64,000 nt of DNA from Hyalella azteca (taxonomy: Eukaryota > Arthropoda > Malacostraca > Amphipoda > Hyalellidae), in NCBI RefSeq assembly GCF_000764305.2, contig NW_025946787.1, positions 64,611 through 128,610 on the forward strand, written 5' to 3'. The notes under the pieces are model-generated. The model made no database searches, had not been told where the DNA came from, and saw nothing but the letters and a program-made list of their open reading frames with translations. Both the position numbers and the translations under genes were made by a program. Shown here piece by piece: positions 1 through 12,039 of this stretch. The first letter of the stretch is position 1. Every line of letters starts with the position of its first letter.

Positions 1-1466
1 AGATTATATAAAATTTATATTATTAACAGAAATTTCATGCTGGAAATCACCGAATAATCCGTTCAGAAAAATTTTGCCTTCAATAACCCATTTTCCCTTT
101 AAATTTTCAACAGGCTTGTTTGTATGCGCTAAAAGACTGCTAACTCCGGCCAACTATTCTAAATATTCAAACTGTATTAGCTTTGAATTTTATCTTTGAG
201 GCCCGAAATTATTAAGACAATGTATCTTGACGGCTTACTTGTTAGCTCATGAAAACCTCGTTGAGTGTTTCAATTGTCATCGCAGCGGCGCCATTAATTA
301 AGCCAACGCTGCTCAAGACAACTCCTTGGACGCGGCCTAACAGCTTCTATAGTAAACAATATTCTATATTAATATATAGATTCTATAATATATAGATATA
401 ATATTCTATATTCTATATTAATATATTAAACAATCGCCAGTATACAAGCTTTTTTCAATAACTAATTATCTAATTTCCAATACTGAAATTTTCTTATTGA
501 GTTTTTGGTATTTTTTAGTTCAAACTTAGTATATGTATTCATTTATTTAAAAACGCTGATCATATAGCTTGCAATTAAAATTATTTATAAAGTATATGTA
601 GTTATAATAGCTTGATTACGTCGAATATTTTATGAGCTTAGAAGAAATTCGTAGTTGAGATACATGATTAAGACGTTTAAAATTAGATAAAATTTTTGGT
701 TTCAAACTAAATGACCAGTGTTCTTATCAATTCTCTTTTGGCTTCAAAGTTTTATAACTCGGCTACTTATCGAAACGCTTTACAACTTTGATGCATTGAA
801 TATTTTGTTACGAATTGACAAAACTAATAATAATATATAAAGTTTACATCAGTAATTCATTGGAAACCTTAAGGAAAGTCGACTGGAATCGGAATCGATT
901 GAAAACAGTGAGGGTGATTGAACATTTTGGAAAATTCCAAAATCATTTCGAAAAATGCGAACTTATTCCAAATACGATTCAAACATGTTTCAAAAACATT
1001 ACGTACCCATTTAAAACAAATTGCTGTAAAGTTTCGAACACATTACGGTCACGGTTGAAAAACGTTACAAACCCGTTTTGAGCACATTAACGGTACTTTT
1101 GTAAACAGGTAATTTCTATTTATTGTACGCTCACGCCGCAAAAACTTCCAGAATACATGATTTATGAAAACATTGCAAAAACCTACAATACAAATCCAAT
1201 GTGAGCGCTCTTTACAATGTTAAGCACAATTTATTAATAGAAAACGGACTTGAGAATTTGCGGACGAACACATCGGTGGTACCTAAATGCTTGACACACA
1301 CATATAATAGAAGGTTAATTCTTAACCAGCTTATACTCTTTAAACCTATCGATCAAGACAGCACTCCTTACAGGTTAATTGCCTCAATTATTTAGAGTTA
1401 ATATCACAGTATTAGTGGCTGAATTCCATGATGTTTTGACCAACTTTAATTCAATCCATATAATCA
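1..1466. other. AT-rich non-coding DNA
   Basis: No gene recognised. Positions about 355-430 are an almost pure A/T tract made of short tata/ttctata words that can fold back on themselves. The two short open frames here (815-1081 and 1201-1395) have no recognisable domain and look like chance. Confidence 0.6.
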
Positions 1467-1912
1467 TTATAATTTATAACCCCTTACCATAACACAACAT
1501 ACATTCCAACTATTATAAGTCGTGCGCGTCAAATCATGAAAAATTGCCAGGTGAGGATTATATAAACACTTAGGAACATTTCTCGTCATAACCATTGACC
1601 AGAGCCTAATGATCGAAACCATACATTCGGTATCAGGCATTCCGATATTTCCCTGCTCGTACTGAAGTGCCATATGAATGCCCACATGATCTCAAGATAA
1701 CGTGCAACACTTTTGTGGGCATTTACCTCTAGACTGGTGCAAATGCCTTCGCAATACGCACAGAAATCGGAAGTTTGAGGAGCTATTACGTGGCTAAACG
1801 GTTTCCAACCGTCATGGCGTCGTTCAAATTTCAAAATCTGCCAATAGCAGACATGAGCGCGCACTGCCTCGGGCTGAATGCACCAATCAAAAGCTACGTC
1901 TAGCATCTCCAT
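1467..1912 (-). pseudogene. Possible decayed coding fragment, unknown family
   Basis: Two overlapping minus-strand frames, 1912-1586 (108 codons from the ATG) and 1685-1467 (72 codons), would form one longer reading frame if a single frameshift lies at about 1600-1685. The first frame stays open upstream of its ATG for about 15 more codons, so the true start is uncertain. Composition is protein-like: not low complexity, rich in W, C and H, with segments such as DWCIQPEAVRAHVCYW and DFCAYCEGIC. I do not recognise the family. Chance openness is a real alternative because no splice sites or domain support it. The repeat array at 1996-2352 begins just upstream on the coding strand. Confidence 0.2.
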
Positions 1913-1995
1913 TCTCGGACGATCTCGTATGAAGACAGATTTGACATCAATGCATTCTTATCCGTCCATATTTATGGTAATCAACATTCGGTTCA

Positions 1996-2352
1996 TTCAC
2001 TTTCCTTTCCATCCACATTCTTTTCCATCCACATCCTTTTCCATCCACATTCTTTTCTATGCATATTCTTTTCCATCCATATCCTTTTCCATCCACATTC
2101 TTTTCCCTATACATTCTGTTCCATCCACATTCTTATCCATCAACATTCTTTTCCATCCACATTCCTTTCCATCCACATTTTTTCCATCCACATTCTCATC
2201 CATCCACATTCTTTCCATCCAGATTCTCATCCATCTACATTCTCATCCATCCACATTCTCATCCATCCACATTCTTATTCATCCACATTCTTTTCCATCC
2301 ACATTCTTTTTCATCCCCAATATATCCATCCCCTTTCTTATCCATCCAACTT
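1996..2352. repeat. Minisatellite, ~16 bp unit
   Basis: About 20 imperfect copies of ttttccatccacattc, with indels of one to a few bases. Because 16 is not a multiple of 3, both overlapping plus-strand reading frames (1878-2393 and 2059-2379) are repeat products rather than genes. Confidence 0.9.
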
Positions 2353-2824
2353 TATCGTATAAGTCAGGCTCTAGCGTAAACATAAGTAAATAGAATGGAC
2401 ATGAGTGTGTTACAAGGTTCTTTTCTCAAAGCGCAGAAAACACGGTTAATTGACTTGAGTCTCGGCTCACGCAGTGATATTTTCTGCCATTTTACAAAAT
2501 TTTAAACATCTTTACCTTATCTTGTTGGGATTTTCAGTATCATAAAATAATATATCAATGAGCTGAAGAATAAGCTGCTCAAACTCTCTCTTAATTGCCA
2601 TCTAATTTGAAAATTCGTTTTCGCTTGACAATAATATAAAATATTTATCTCACGAATTATTTTGAAACTTTGTTATTGATTATTATCTCAGATTATTTTA
2701 TCATTGTTTTATTTTTTTCTTCAAATCTTAATATCATCATCATTATAATCATAATTCGGTTGCTTTATACTGCTTCACGGCATCCTCAGAGTAATGAGTG
2801 AGGCTTTATCCAAATATCGATGCA

Positions 2825-3122
2825 TTTTTAGCGCATTTTCTCATTTATGAAAAAATGCACTAGTGTGCTCTCCATGTCCGTCTGTCCGTCTGTCCGTCTG
2901 TCTGTCCGTCTGTCTGTCCGTCTGCCTGTCCGTCTGTCTGTCCGTCTGTCTGTCCGTCCGTCTGTCCGTCTGTCCGTCCGTCTGTCTGTCCGTCTGTCTG
3001 TCCGTCTCTCTCTCTGTCTGTCCGTCTGTCCGTCCGTCTGTCCGTCCGTGACTTCACGTTTTCGTCGTCGAGAAAATGCGCTTTCTGTCACTCACTGCAG
3101 TGAGTACTGAGTTATATTTTTT
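2825..3122 (+). mobile_element. Dispersed hairpin-ended element, copy A
   Basis: This is the longest of four copies of one family in the window (others: 47856-48013, 58778-58918 on the minus strand, 60315-60476). Order of parts: a start at TTTTTAGCGCATTTTCTC; a core of CTGTCCGT/CTGTCTGT microsatellite from about 2876 to 3048; an inverted match of the start, GAGAAAATGCGCT; the perfect 16 bp palindrome ACTCACTGCAGTGAGT at 3090-3105; and an end at GAGTTATATTTTTT. It codes for nothing; its open frames come from the microsatellite. The plan (sub-terminal inverted repeats, a microsatellite core, a 3' hairpin, T-rich ends) fits non-autonomous Helentron/DINE-like elements. That assignment is inferred from layout, not from a sequence match. 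Confidence 0.75.
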
Positions 3123-3676
3123 GCTCATGTGTAAGTCATCCTGACCCAATTTTTCCCAGCACAGGGCGTATCAGTGCTACGTCCGCTCTAGCTATGGGTT
3201 AGGAGGCGACACTATTCGGACAATTAGACCCATTTATTTTTCAGAGTGATTATCCGACGTGGTCGATTGTAATTGTCATGTAAATCAGAAACATTGGCTC
3301 ACTATAATGCCTTCATAATATATTTTAATTGCTAATATTCAATTAAGTTACCGAATGTACCGCCTGCCGCATTTCCTTCTTAACATTTGCAGAAAATTTC
3401 CTTTTTCGGGCACGTAATGGCCCATATTTGGCGTTCATAAAATAAATCCTTCATAGTCTATTTATGAAAACGCTTTTATTATAACTTTTTACATTGATGT
3501 AATAAATAGTTTATATAATTTATTACATTACAATTTTAGATATAATGTGAATGAATAATCTTTGTATCCCTTTTTTTACTTTGACTTGACTTTTATTCAG
3601 CATGGATGATTACCCGCACGATAAAAATCCAACTTGTCACCTCGCTATAGCGCCACTCATCTAGAAAGTTCGAAGA
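3123..3676. other. Non-coding spacer
   Basis: Mixed-composition DNA with no open frame of note and no recognised element, between the dispersed element and the next minisatellite. Confidence 0.5.
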
Positions 3677-3999
3677 GCCATCCAACCATCTGATCATTTA
3701 ACCATCTAGCCATCCAATCATCTAGCCATCCAACCATCTAGCCATTCAACCATGTAGTCATCCAACCACTGATCATTTAACCATCTAGCCGTCCAACCAT
3801 CTAGCCATCCAACCATCTAACTATCCAACCATCTAGCCATCCAACCATCTAGCCATCCAACCATCTAGCCATCCAACCATCTAGTCATCCAACCATCTGA
3901 TCATTCAACCATCTAGCCATGCACCCATTAAGCCATCCAACCATCTAATCACCAGACATTCTGATCATGCAGCCATCTATGGTCATTCAGTCATCCAGC
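3677..3999. repeat. Minisatellite, ~16 bp unit (ccatccaaccatctag)
   Basis: About 18 tandem copies of ccatccaaccatctag and close variants. The central copies (about 3790-3900) are nearly identical, while the edges are more diverged, as expected when arrays turn over from the middle. Confidence 0.9.
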
Positions 4000-4066
4000 C
4001 AGAGGCAGTAGGTCGAGGCGCAACATGAGGCAGCGCTGGCGAGGCCTCAGTACATGCACATTGGCA

Positions 4067-4420
4067 TCATATAATTGCACTAATATGTTATACCCTGCCT
4101 GTACAATGCAGTCTTGTTCATGTTAATGTATCATATAATTGCACTAATATGTTATACCCTGCCTGTACAATGCAGTCTTGTTCATGTTAATGTATCATAT
4201 AATTGCACTAATATGTTATACCCTGCCTGTACAATGCAGTCTTGTTCATGTTAATGTTTCATATAATTGCACTAATATGTTATTCCCTGCCTGCCTGTAC
4301 AATAAAGGCTTGTTCATGTTTATGTTTCATATAATTGCACTAATATGTTATGCCTCGCCTGTACAATACAATATTTTTCGCTATGCATCATATAAGTGCA
4401 GTAATATACTAGGCACTGGC
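4067..4420. repeat. Tandem repeat, 64 bp unit
   Basis: Units begin tcatataattgcactaata at 4067, 4131, 4195, 4259 and 4327, followed by a partial, diverged copy from about 4388. The first three are exactly 64 bp apart. The fourth is 68 bp long because gcct is duplicated. The 82-codon plus-strand frame at 4178-4426 is a by-product. Confidence 0.92.
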
Positions 4421-5340
4421 CAGTAGGAAGCAGTTTTTTCCAAGTTCATTCATCACAAACATGCAGCTCTATTTTGCTGTTCCTCGCATCGATTATGAGG
4501 TAATTATGATGTAATTATTATATGATTATAATATGAAACAGTTTAATGTATCAAAACTATTCACATACTCCGCCTTTACAATATAAATCGTCTAGTACAA
4601 TGTAAGCATTTTCCTATTATTGTTGGAAAAACATGCAAACCATTACTCGATTGATAAAAGCAAGCTGGTCACCCTTAAAAATCACAAACTAAATTCAAAA
4701 ATCATGCGGCCAAATTTCAAACTATTACATGTTAATTCTTCGTAAAAATACATGAAAATTTCATGCATCGCTCTCGCAATGTACTTAACTTTGGAATTCA
4801 CAAAATGCGCAACCGTGTACTAAAGTCGTTTTCGTTTAGTTCTGAACTCGAGGACAATAAAAATTTCATAACTCTACTTTATATTGTTACACGTGGACCA
4901 CTTTTTACAGTGGACCCCTATAAATATATTTACTGAAATGGTTAAAATATTTGCGCAGGGGAGCGCAAATTCCCGGCGAAAAGTTTCAATCCAGAGAACA
5001 ATTGCCTGTTTAAATTGAAATGCAAAGATAACAATAAAATAAAAGCCTGTGAGGGTTTAGACTTAGCTGCGAAATAGATCAATTATATTATATGTGTATA
5101 ACATTTATTGGCCAATTCACCATGTTTTCATCATGTTGCTACATATTCAACTAACATTTCATAATAAATGCCTTAATCCGTTTCCATCATCACTGATCCA
5201 ATTAAGTTCAATTTCAACATGATATTTTGGAATCATATGTATGTATAATGGTTGGATGGTTTGTAATCGCCAGCCACCGAATTTGACAAGAGCGAGCAGC
5301 GCGTAAAGACGCGTGCACCGCACAGCGCTCGGGCCATTCA
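4421..5340. other. Non-coding spacer
   Basis: AT-rich DNA with no recognised gene. The last 90 bases (about 5260-5340) are more GC-rich and run straight into the 40 bp array. Confidence 0.5.
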
Positions 5341-5548
5341 CTGCAGGCACGGAGGAGAGGTAATGTCCCGTTACCCTGCACTGCAGGCACGGAGGAGAGG
5401 TAATGTCCCGTTACCCTGCACTGCAGACACGGAGGAGAGGTAATGTCCCGTTACCCTGCACTGCAGACACGGAGGAGAGGTAATGTCCCGTTACCCTGCA
5501 CTGCAGGCACGGAGGAGAGGTAATGTCCCGTTACCCTGCACTGCAGAC
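5341..5548. repeat. Tandem repeat, 40 bp unit, five near-identical copies
   Basis: Five copies at exact 40 bp spacing (5341, 5381, 5421, 5461, 5501) plus an 8-base partial. Only one G/A difference recurs (CTGCAGGCAC versus CTGCAGACAC). Each unit contains an inverted repeat, GGTAA-7 nt-TTACC, and each junction creates CTGCAG. The near-perfect identity points to recent expansion. Confidence 0.95.
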
Positions 5549-8131
5549 TAGAGATGACCCCAGATACCCACCTAATCGCATTGATTGCGGGTTTATTGAA
5601 TTTAACCTCGGAAATATTAAGAATATAATATAGACAATTCATATACCGAACGATCAAATCTTTTAAAAACCTATTTTATATTTTTATAGAACTTATTTTT
5701 TTATAATAACAACCTCTTAGTTTTTATCGTAATAATTATTATAATGATTTTTTTATCCGTAGTTAAAAATATTTATTAGCTTACAAATAGAAAAAATATT
5801 CCATGATCTTAAAATGGAATAATAATTGCTGAAATAATTTAGACTCTAAAAATTTATACAGCAACATAACCAAAATGGCCACCGGTGAGAAATTACACGA
5901 TGTATTATTTCAGTCCAGGTCAGTTATAATTTTATGCACGATCATTTAAATCTATGTTTAAATTGATTATAGTATCAAATTTTATCGCTACTTGGTAAAT
6001 TCGTTTGAAGATAACTAACTGTTTCAAATCCTTCTGGCTCAGGATATTGAAGAAGTCCCAGTGAAACCTTTAATTTTTCAATTATTTTTCGATATGTGAA
6101 TTATATAGATAAGCTACACCGAAAATTTATGATTAAACATTAGTGTTTATTTATTTGTTATCCAATTTTTCGAATGCCTAACAAATAAACCGAAGATATG
6201 TTTTAAAAACTAGACCGTGCCTATTTTTTTTGGTCATCTGATGCCTTGACGCTTTTTAGTCATTTATTGTACACAAAAAATCGCCATAACATGAGTTACT
6301 TGGTTTCTTTTCGGCCTGGCCCAGCAAACTGCCTTCTTTTATAAAGCGATGGACACGTTGGTCAATAAAACACATTTATAGCTTACTAACAAGCCATGAA
6401 ATAACAGTTTCAGCCTCATTTTTCATCGGCTATTTGGTAATAATGCATCACTCGCATTTAAGGGCAAAACCATGGTAGGGATTTGTAAAAAGATGCCCGT
6501 TTAGGGGAAGCTTGTTCACCGTGGGACCGTTTTGTGTCATTTTAATGCGTCATTGTTGTCCTTTGTGTTCGGGAGACCGATACACCAGCGTGTGTGCTTG
6601 TGTTGTAAATAAATACTAACACCCATGATTTGCTTCCGTTCAAAAACATGTTAACCTATATAATTGAATTATGATTAAAAAATTTGGGCAATAAAACCTG
6701 GAACACGAAAAATGAGGATAGTATCGAATGAAGAGATTGCATTGATGGAAGAAAGGCTACAAATGAATGCATGAATTCGCCTAATGAAAAAGTCCATGAA
6801 AATTTTCATTGAATTGTAGCGAGCATATATAATGGATACTAAATTTAGTTAAATGTATAATTTCCTAGAAGGACAACTACAATATATGCTCATGTAGTAG
6901 AATTGTGCAAATATTAATTGAGAACATTAACAGATAGCAAATGACGCATGACACACCGTATATGCTGTAATATTATTGTATCCATCTCTTTGATGTTTAT
7001 TTGGATTGAAATGGATTGTGGATATTTGTTACTGCGAGTATCATTTCACAATAACTTTATTACTCGTACTCACAATTTGTTCAAGATTTATCTATTCCTG
7101 CGACATATTAATTATTTCAAATTCTCGAGCATGCAGTTAAAGAAAACGTCATCGTAATATTTAAAATGTCTAATCTCTATTTTATGAACTCTCCCAGGAC
7201 TCAGTAGTGAAGAAATATCAATACGGCTATCAGGGAGTGGCAATCAACATGGACATTCGGTATGTTCAGACGCGGAATGGAGAGTTCACAACGAGACACG
7301 ATGACCAAATGTTTGCCCGAGTCAACATTGAGATAAAAGAGCTCGTGGTATTGGGCGACCGCTAAAAACTACGGCCCCTATGATGCTCTTAGTTGAAGCT
7401 CGGATCGCTCTTTAGAAGACACGCGATAGTTTGCTTTGCGGCAGCGGTGCTCATTGCCGTACTCAGGGTCAGATGACCAGCCTTACCAAGGCTTAATTAG
7501 GGTTACTCACTCCAGCATGAGGGAGAAATGTGGCCTGCTTGTTGTGGTGCAGGCAAATTTTACAGCTGCGTAGGCATTAACTTGTATTACAAAGGAGAAA
7601 TAAAATGGCATTGAGTTTGATTGCTAACATTTAGGTTGTCTTTGCTGGCTCGTGCCGAACAAATATAGTGCTTTGCTCTCATCGTGCCAATGAGGGTAGT
7701 AAAATTTCAATATTTATTTTTGTAGGATTTAAAATAATTTGAATGATTAATAAGTTATATTTTGCCCAATGCTTTCTTTACAATTTTCGATTGTTGAACT
7801 GAGAAAGTTCTTGTTGAACCTTATTAAACTTTTGTGATGAACCTTTCAACACCGATGTTTGCACAGTTGATTGATCTTTGATGACAAAAAAAAAACATAA
7901 CGTTGAAACTTCTCCCCGATTCAAAGGCAATTAGCGGATGTTGATTTTAGTTCTCGCTCAAGAGAGCTAAGTTACCGAGGCGGTGGCAGAGTTCACGATC
8001 ATCGGAGCGCCATCCCACTAAGAACACAATCAATGGCCTCGAATGAATGCCATTTATTGGCCTAATGGACGCTTCATTGGATGGCAAACACGACTTAGCA
8101 GAGCAACACTGCTATCACTATCACCATCAAG
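5549..8131. other. AT-rich spacer with a small mixed-composition block
   Basis: Mostly AT-rich with no gene recognised. Positions 7190-7580 are more balanced in composition and include the short frame listed separately at 7174-7365. Confidence 0.5.
7174..7365 (+). other. Short open frame behind an acceptor-like site
   Basis: A 63-codon open stretch without its own early ATG. A cag at 7195-7197, preceded by gaactctccc, could act as a 3' splice site, which would leave 55 codons ending at TAA 7363-7365. The peptide is not low complexity (it includes KKYQYGYQGVAINMDIRY and IKELVVLGDR), but I do not recognise it and a 63-codon frame can occur by chance. Confidence 0.15.
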
Positions 8132-8665
8132 CCTACCTTTCACTCACGACTGAGTCGAGCAGCACCGTCGCCTCTATCACGGCCATAACCTACCCTTCAC
8201 TCATGACTGAGTCAAGCAGCACTGCCGCCTCTATCACCGCCATAACCTACCCTTCACTCATGACTGAGTCAAGCAGCACTGCCGCCTCTATTACCACCAT
8301 AACCTACCTTTCACTCACGACTGAGTCGAGCAGCACTGCAGCCTCTATTACCACCATAACCTACCTTTCACTCACGACTGAGTCGAGCAGCACTGCAGCC
8401 TCTATTACCACCATAACCTACCTTTCACTCACGACTGAGTCGAGCAGCACTGCCGCCTCTATTACCACCATAACCTACCTTTCACTCACGACTGAGTCAA
8501 GCAGCACTGCCGCCTCTATAACACCATAACCTACCCCTCACTCACGACTGAGTCGAGCAGCACTGCCGCCTCTATCACCGCCATAACCTACCTTTCACTC
8601 ACGACTGAGTCAAGCAGCACTGTCGCCTCTATCACCACCATAACCTACCCTTCACTCATGACTGG
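8132..8665. repeat. Tandem repeat, 57 bp unit (19 codons)
   Basis: About nine copies of a 57 bp unit beginning cctacctttcactcacgact. Because 57 is divisible by three, a plus-strand frame (8047-8529) stays open and would encode a Ser/Thr-rich repeat like SLTTESSSTAASITTITY. A shortened copy near 8520 shifts the frame and ends it. Differences between copies include replacement changes (L/P, T/M, T/A) as well as silent ones, so there is no clear sign of protein-level selection. I treat it as a minisatellite; a mucin-like secreted repeat protein is a weak alternative. Confidence 0.88.
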
Positions 8666-9794
8666 TCAGAGATCAGCAAAATTCTGAATCGCTATGCACT
8701 AAGGTTATTGTTTAAGAACATTCTTCATACCGACGCAACGTTTCAACATTTGCATCAATTCTTGAAAAATACCTTCATTATATCCAACTTTTGATTGGAA
8801 ATTTTTTCTTGCTGATCATATCATGATCTATCATACTGAATTTTGCCAAAAATAGGTGAAAAAATTTGCCACATCACACGTGGAAAATCTTTTGGCATGG
8901 ATCATGCACCTTTTTCCACCGAAAAATCACAGATAATTGTAATCAATAAATATACACAATTAAGCACTGTTTTTCTATTATTTATTCGCGGGCGCATCAA
9001 ACTACGTGTAACTGCCTACTCGTGTATCGGTCTGGCTAATTGCATCGCAACGCTCAAGTGACTGTGTACATTTTACCTTCAGTAATCCAATCCATTGCTT
9101 GACCAACGACTAAACGAGCCCTGAGATAGCGATCTTCACCACAATTAAACGTAGGACTTGTTGTCATTACAAAATAAGGATTTCATTCGCTTTTTTACTA
9201 TAATTGAGAAAATTTTTTGTCAGGAATGATAAAATAAAAAAATGGCTTGATCACCGAAAAGAAACGTTGGGAATCTTTTAGCTTTCTTTGTTATTTAATT
9301 GACTCGATGCGTGGCTTAAATTGTAGCTTGACCTATTCGAGCAACGCGTATGATTGTCGACGTTGCCGTGCCTCGTGAAATTGTTAACAAAACCCTTCCA
9401 GCGTTCTGGTCTATAAATTTAATGCATCTGATGTATATGTTTGACTTTATTGTGAGGTTTTTCTATTCTAAGATTACGCATAGTTTAATTTAACGAATTA
9501 ATTAGTATTGAATGAGTGAGTCAAATTACGGCACAATATTTCAATTTTTGTAGGGGTGACAAATTGTGATGCACTGAGACATTTATGAAGACTCATTCCA
9601 GAGCAAAGCTACCTTATACACTTCAATATAAACATTGCAAAAAAAAGCCTCGGCGTGTTGTCTAAAATGTCTAAATTAGCCAAAAATGGAAATGACAAGT
9701 GACAATGAAGTAGAAAAATACTCGAAATGTTTCCGTAAAAATACTACATATCATACATAACACAATTACCTTTAAGTGAAGAAACAAAGTAGTC
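8666..9794. other. Non-coding spacer
   Basis: AT-rich DNA. No domain, RNA gene or repeat was recognised. Confidence 0.5.
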
Positions 9795-10070
9795 ATTGCA
9801 TTGCGACGTTCATGGCATGTTTACAATAAAACTCCTAAAACATCACAATTAGCCTTAATGAAAAGTAGAGTGTAGTAATGTGGTAGCGATGTTTATGGTA
9901 TGTTTATAACAATACTCCTACAATATCTCAATTAGCCTCAATTAAAAGTTTAGAGTATAATGACATTGCGACGTTCATGGCATGTTTACAATAAAACTAC
10001 TAAAACATCACAATTAGCCTTAATGAAAAGTCTAGAGTGGTAATGACATTGCGATGCTCATGTTATATTT
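9795..10070. repeat. Degenerate tandem repeat, ~82 bp unit
   Basis: About three and a half copies recognisable by ttgcgacgttcatggcatg and its variants near 9801, 9884, 9966 and 10046. Copies 1 and 3 resemble each other more than copy 2, which suggests an older dimeric arrangement. Confidence 0.8.
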
Positions 10071-10253
10071 GTGTAGGCATGAGAACGAGTGATGTACACT
10101 CGGCTGAGTAAAGTCTAGGACAAAGACAAGCTCTCTCACGGTGCGCTCAGGCCTTTAATGGACACCTACTAATGAAGGGTTTTTGGTCCTATATCAGTTA
10201 CCCCTGAGGCCAGCATCAGCCTGGTAGGGTGACGATATCAGAACGGCGTCGGA

Positions 10254-10294
10254 GTGTAGCTGCAGGATGACGGTATCGATACTGCATCACGGTG
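10254..10294 (+). repeat. Dispersed 41 bp repeat, copy 1
   Basis: Matches 11208-11248 at 36 of 41 positions in the same orientation; all five differences are transitions. It contains AGCTGCAGGATGACGG and, in this copy only, the TATCGATA word. Function unknown. Confidence 0.7.
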
Positions 10295-11207
10295 TCGTGT
10301 GAGTAAGAATGATTGACTCACACATCCGGACAAAATAAAGTCAAATTGACTCGATTTAGATTTATTGAAATTTATTGTAGTGGATGTGATGAACACCGGT
10401 TGTTAAAGAATGATGGTCCGCTTGACAATTATGATGATGCTCCAATGGACAAAGAAAAATCCTCAATGAATCGAGTTCCCCAATTGGTTCCCCTACACTG
10501 AAATAAAAAATTTAACTACTTAGTAATTGAACGGATAGTATCTATGCAATAACCTACTCAAATTTATGAATCAAATGATGCCACAGGTATAAATAACTTT
10601 TTGGTGCGTCTTAGTGTTGAAAGCTTATAGGAAGGTTGATTAACAGGAAACTTTTAAGAAATCCGTAAGAGGAAAGTACTGTAGACGGAAAGATAGAAGA
10701 GGATAGTTGGAGGTTTGAAGTTTGAAAATTAGAGAATGATAAGAAACGTAGGCCTGGGCTATGGAAACTGCATTCCACGGCAAACCTGGCGACCACGCAT
10801 CAATATATTTGAAATTCAATGGTTTGATTAATGATGCTGAAATTGATCAAGTAAATTGTCTAGCGTACCGTAGAAAATTTTACTACAGAGCGTAAGTAAT
10901 TAAATAAAAAAAACAATATTCACACAAAAAATTGTGAAAAAGCAAGAAGGAAGATGTTTAGGACTTATGACACTACTGCAGCTGTGCTGACTGAAGGCTA
11001 AGAAGTGAATGATTTAGAATGAATGTTCTGAAGGAGCTGGGGCACGTTAATTGGATGAAGTTAAATCGAACGAGATGGGTTGACTTGATCGTATTGATGC
11101 TAATTAAGGAAGGAAAACCGTAGCTGAAACTACTTCCTACGTAAACTGCGGAAATATTTCAAAACCAACTAAGAGCAAAAATTAAAAATGGTGGGAAAAA
11201 TTTCCCA

Positions 11208-11248
11208 GTGCAGCTGCAGGATGACGGTGTCAACACTGCATCGCGGTG
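11208..11248 (+). repeat. Dispersed 41 bp repeat, copy 2
   Basis: Second copy of the 41 bp sequence at 10254-10294, 954 bp away. The intervening DNA (10295-11207) has no recognised gene. The pair could be the ends of a decayed element or two fragments of one family. Confidence 0.7.
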
Positions 11249-11744
11249 CATTCGTTCGATTATTCTTTCTATTTATCTTTCCTCTAACTCTTATTTCTTC
11301 CCTTGCCATTCCCTTCAGTCATTTTATTTTATACTTACGCCCTCCACTCTGCTAATTTCGCTTTTACACGTTGACTTCGCAGTGGTACATGTGCGTACCA
11401 AAAAGTGTCCTCACTACGTAGTGGAACATAATTCATGGTTGCCACATAAACTAAAAAACGGCCAAGTCACCAAAAAAAGGCCAAAAAGGCCTATAACTCG
11501 ATATACAATATAATAGTGCATATATGTAGGTTCCGGTGTAAAAATTCCATTTATTTTTTTTTTTTGAAAGATTTTAATTAGGAAGTACCCCTATCATTAA
11601 TTTTAGCCGGCCAACGCAATTGAAAAAAACTAAATCGCGGAATTTGTCAGGAAAAAAGACCGTCTGGCAACATTGTTTCATAATAGTAAAAAAATGAAAT
11701 AATAGTACAAGATCCGGCAATCTGAGTCAACGTGTTAACATTCC

Positions 11745-11980
11745 TCTTCACTTACATTCTTCCTTGACATTCGCCAACTCATCCAATCACTTCCTTCTTC
11801 CACCGCCCGTAACTCCCTCGTTCTCATTCTTTCTTCACTTATCTCTTCCTTTACATCACTTTCTTCCTTCACCCTCCATCAATCCTTCCGGCATACTCCA
11901 CTTCTTCATTCACGTCCCACTCAATTTCGTCCTCCTCTTTCCATCATGTCTCCCCTCTCCTCAAGCCGCCGCGATTATCC
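11745..11980 (+). other. Polypyrimidine-rich tract
   Basis: About 235 bases dominated by C and T on the + strand (cttccttcttccaccgcc and similar), with a weaker similar tract at 11260-11350. No gene is visible. The 90-codon plus-strand frame at 11764-12036 is low-complexity. Confidence 0.6.
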
Positions 11981-12039
11981 CCTCTCACGCTAGCGATGGT
12001 CGTCACCATCTGTGTTTGTCATCTTCATATAATTGATTC

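Noticed and set aside
1878..2393. 171-codon plus-strand frame
   Set aside because: Product of the 16 bp minisatellite; an overlapping frame is equally open.
2828..3110. Open frames on both strands in the CTGTCCGT tract
   Set aside because: Microsatellite translation (TDRRTDGQ and similar) inside a dispersed element.
5341..5548. CRISPR-like regular repeats (also 18193-18713 and 42968-43396)
   Set aside because: Units are contiguous with no unique spacers, and the genome is animal.
10720..10800. Possible LINE linker resembling a GPGxWKLN motif (RRPGLWKLHST)
   Set aside because: Only about a dozen residues, with stops close by and no neighbouring endonuclease or polymerase motif; too weak to annotate.
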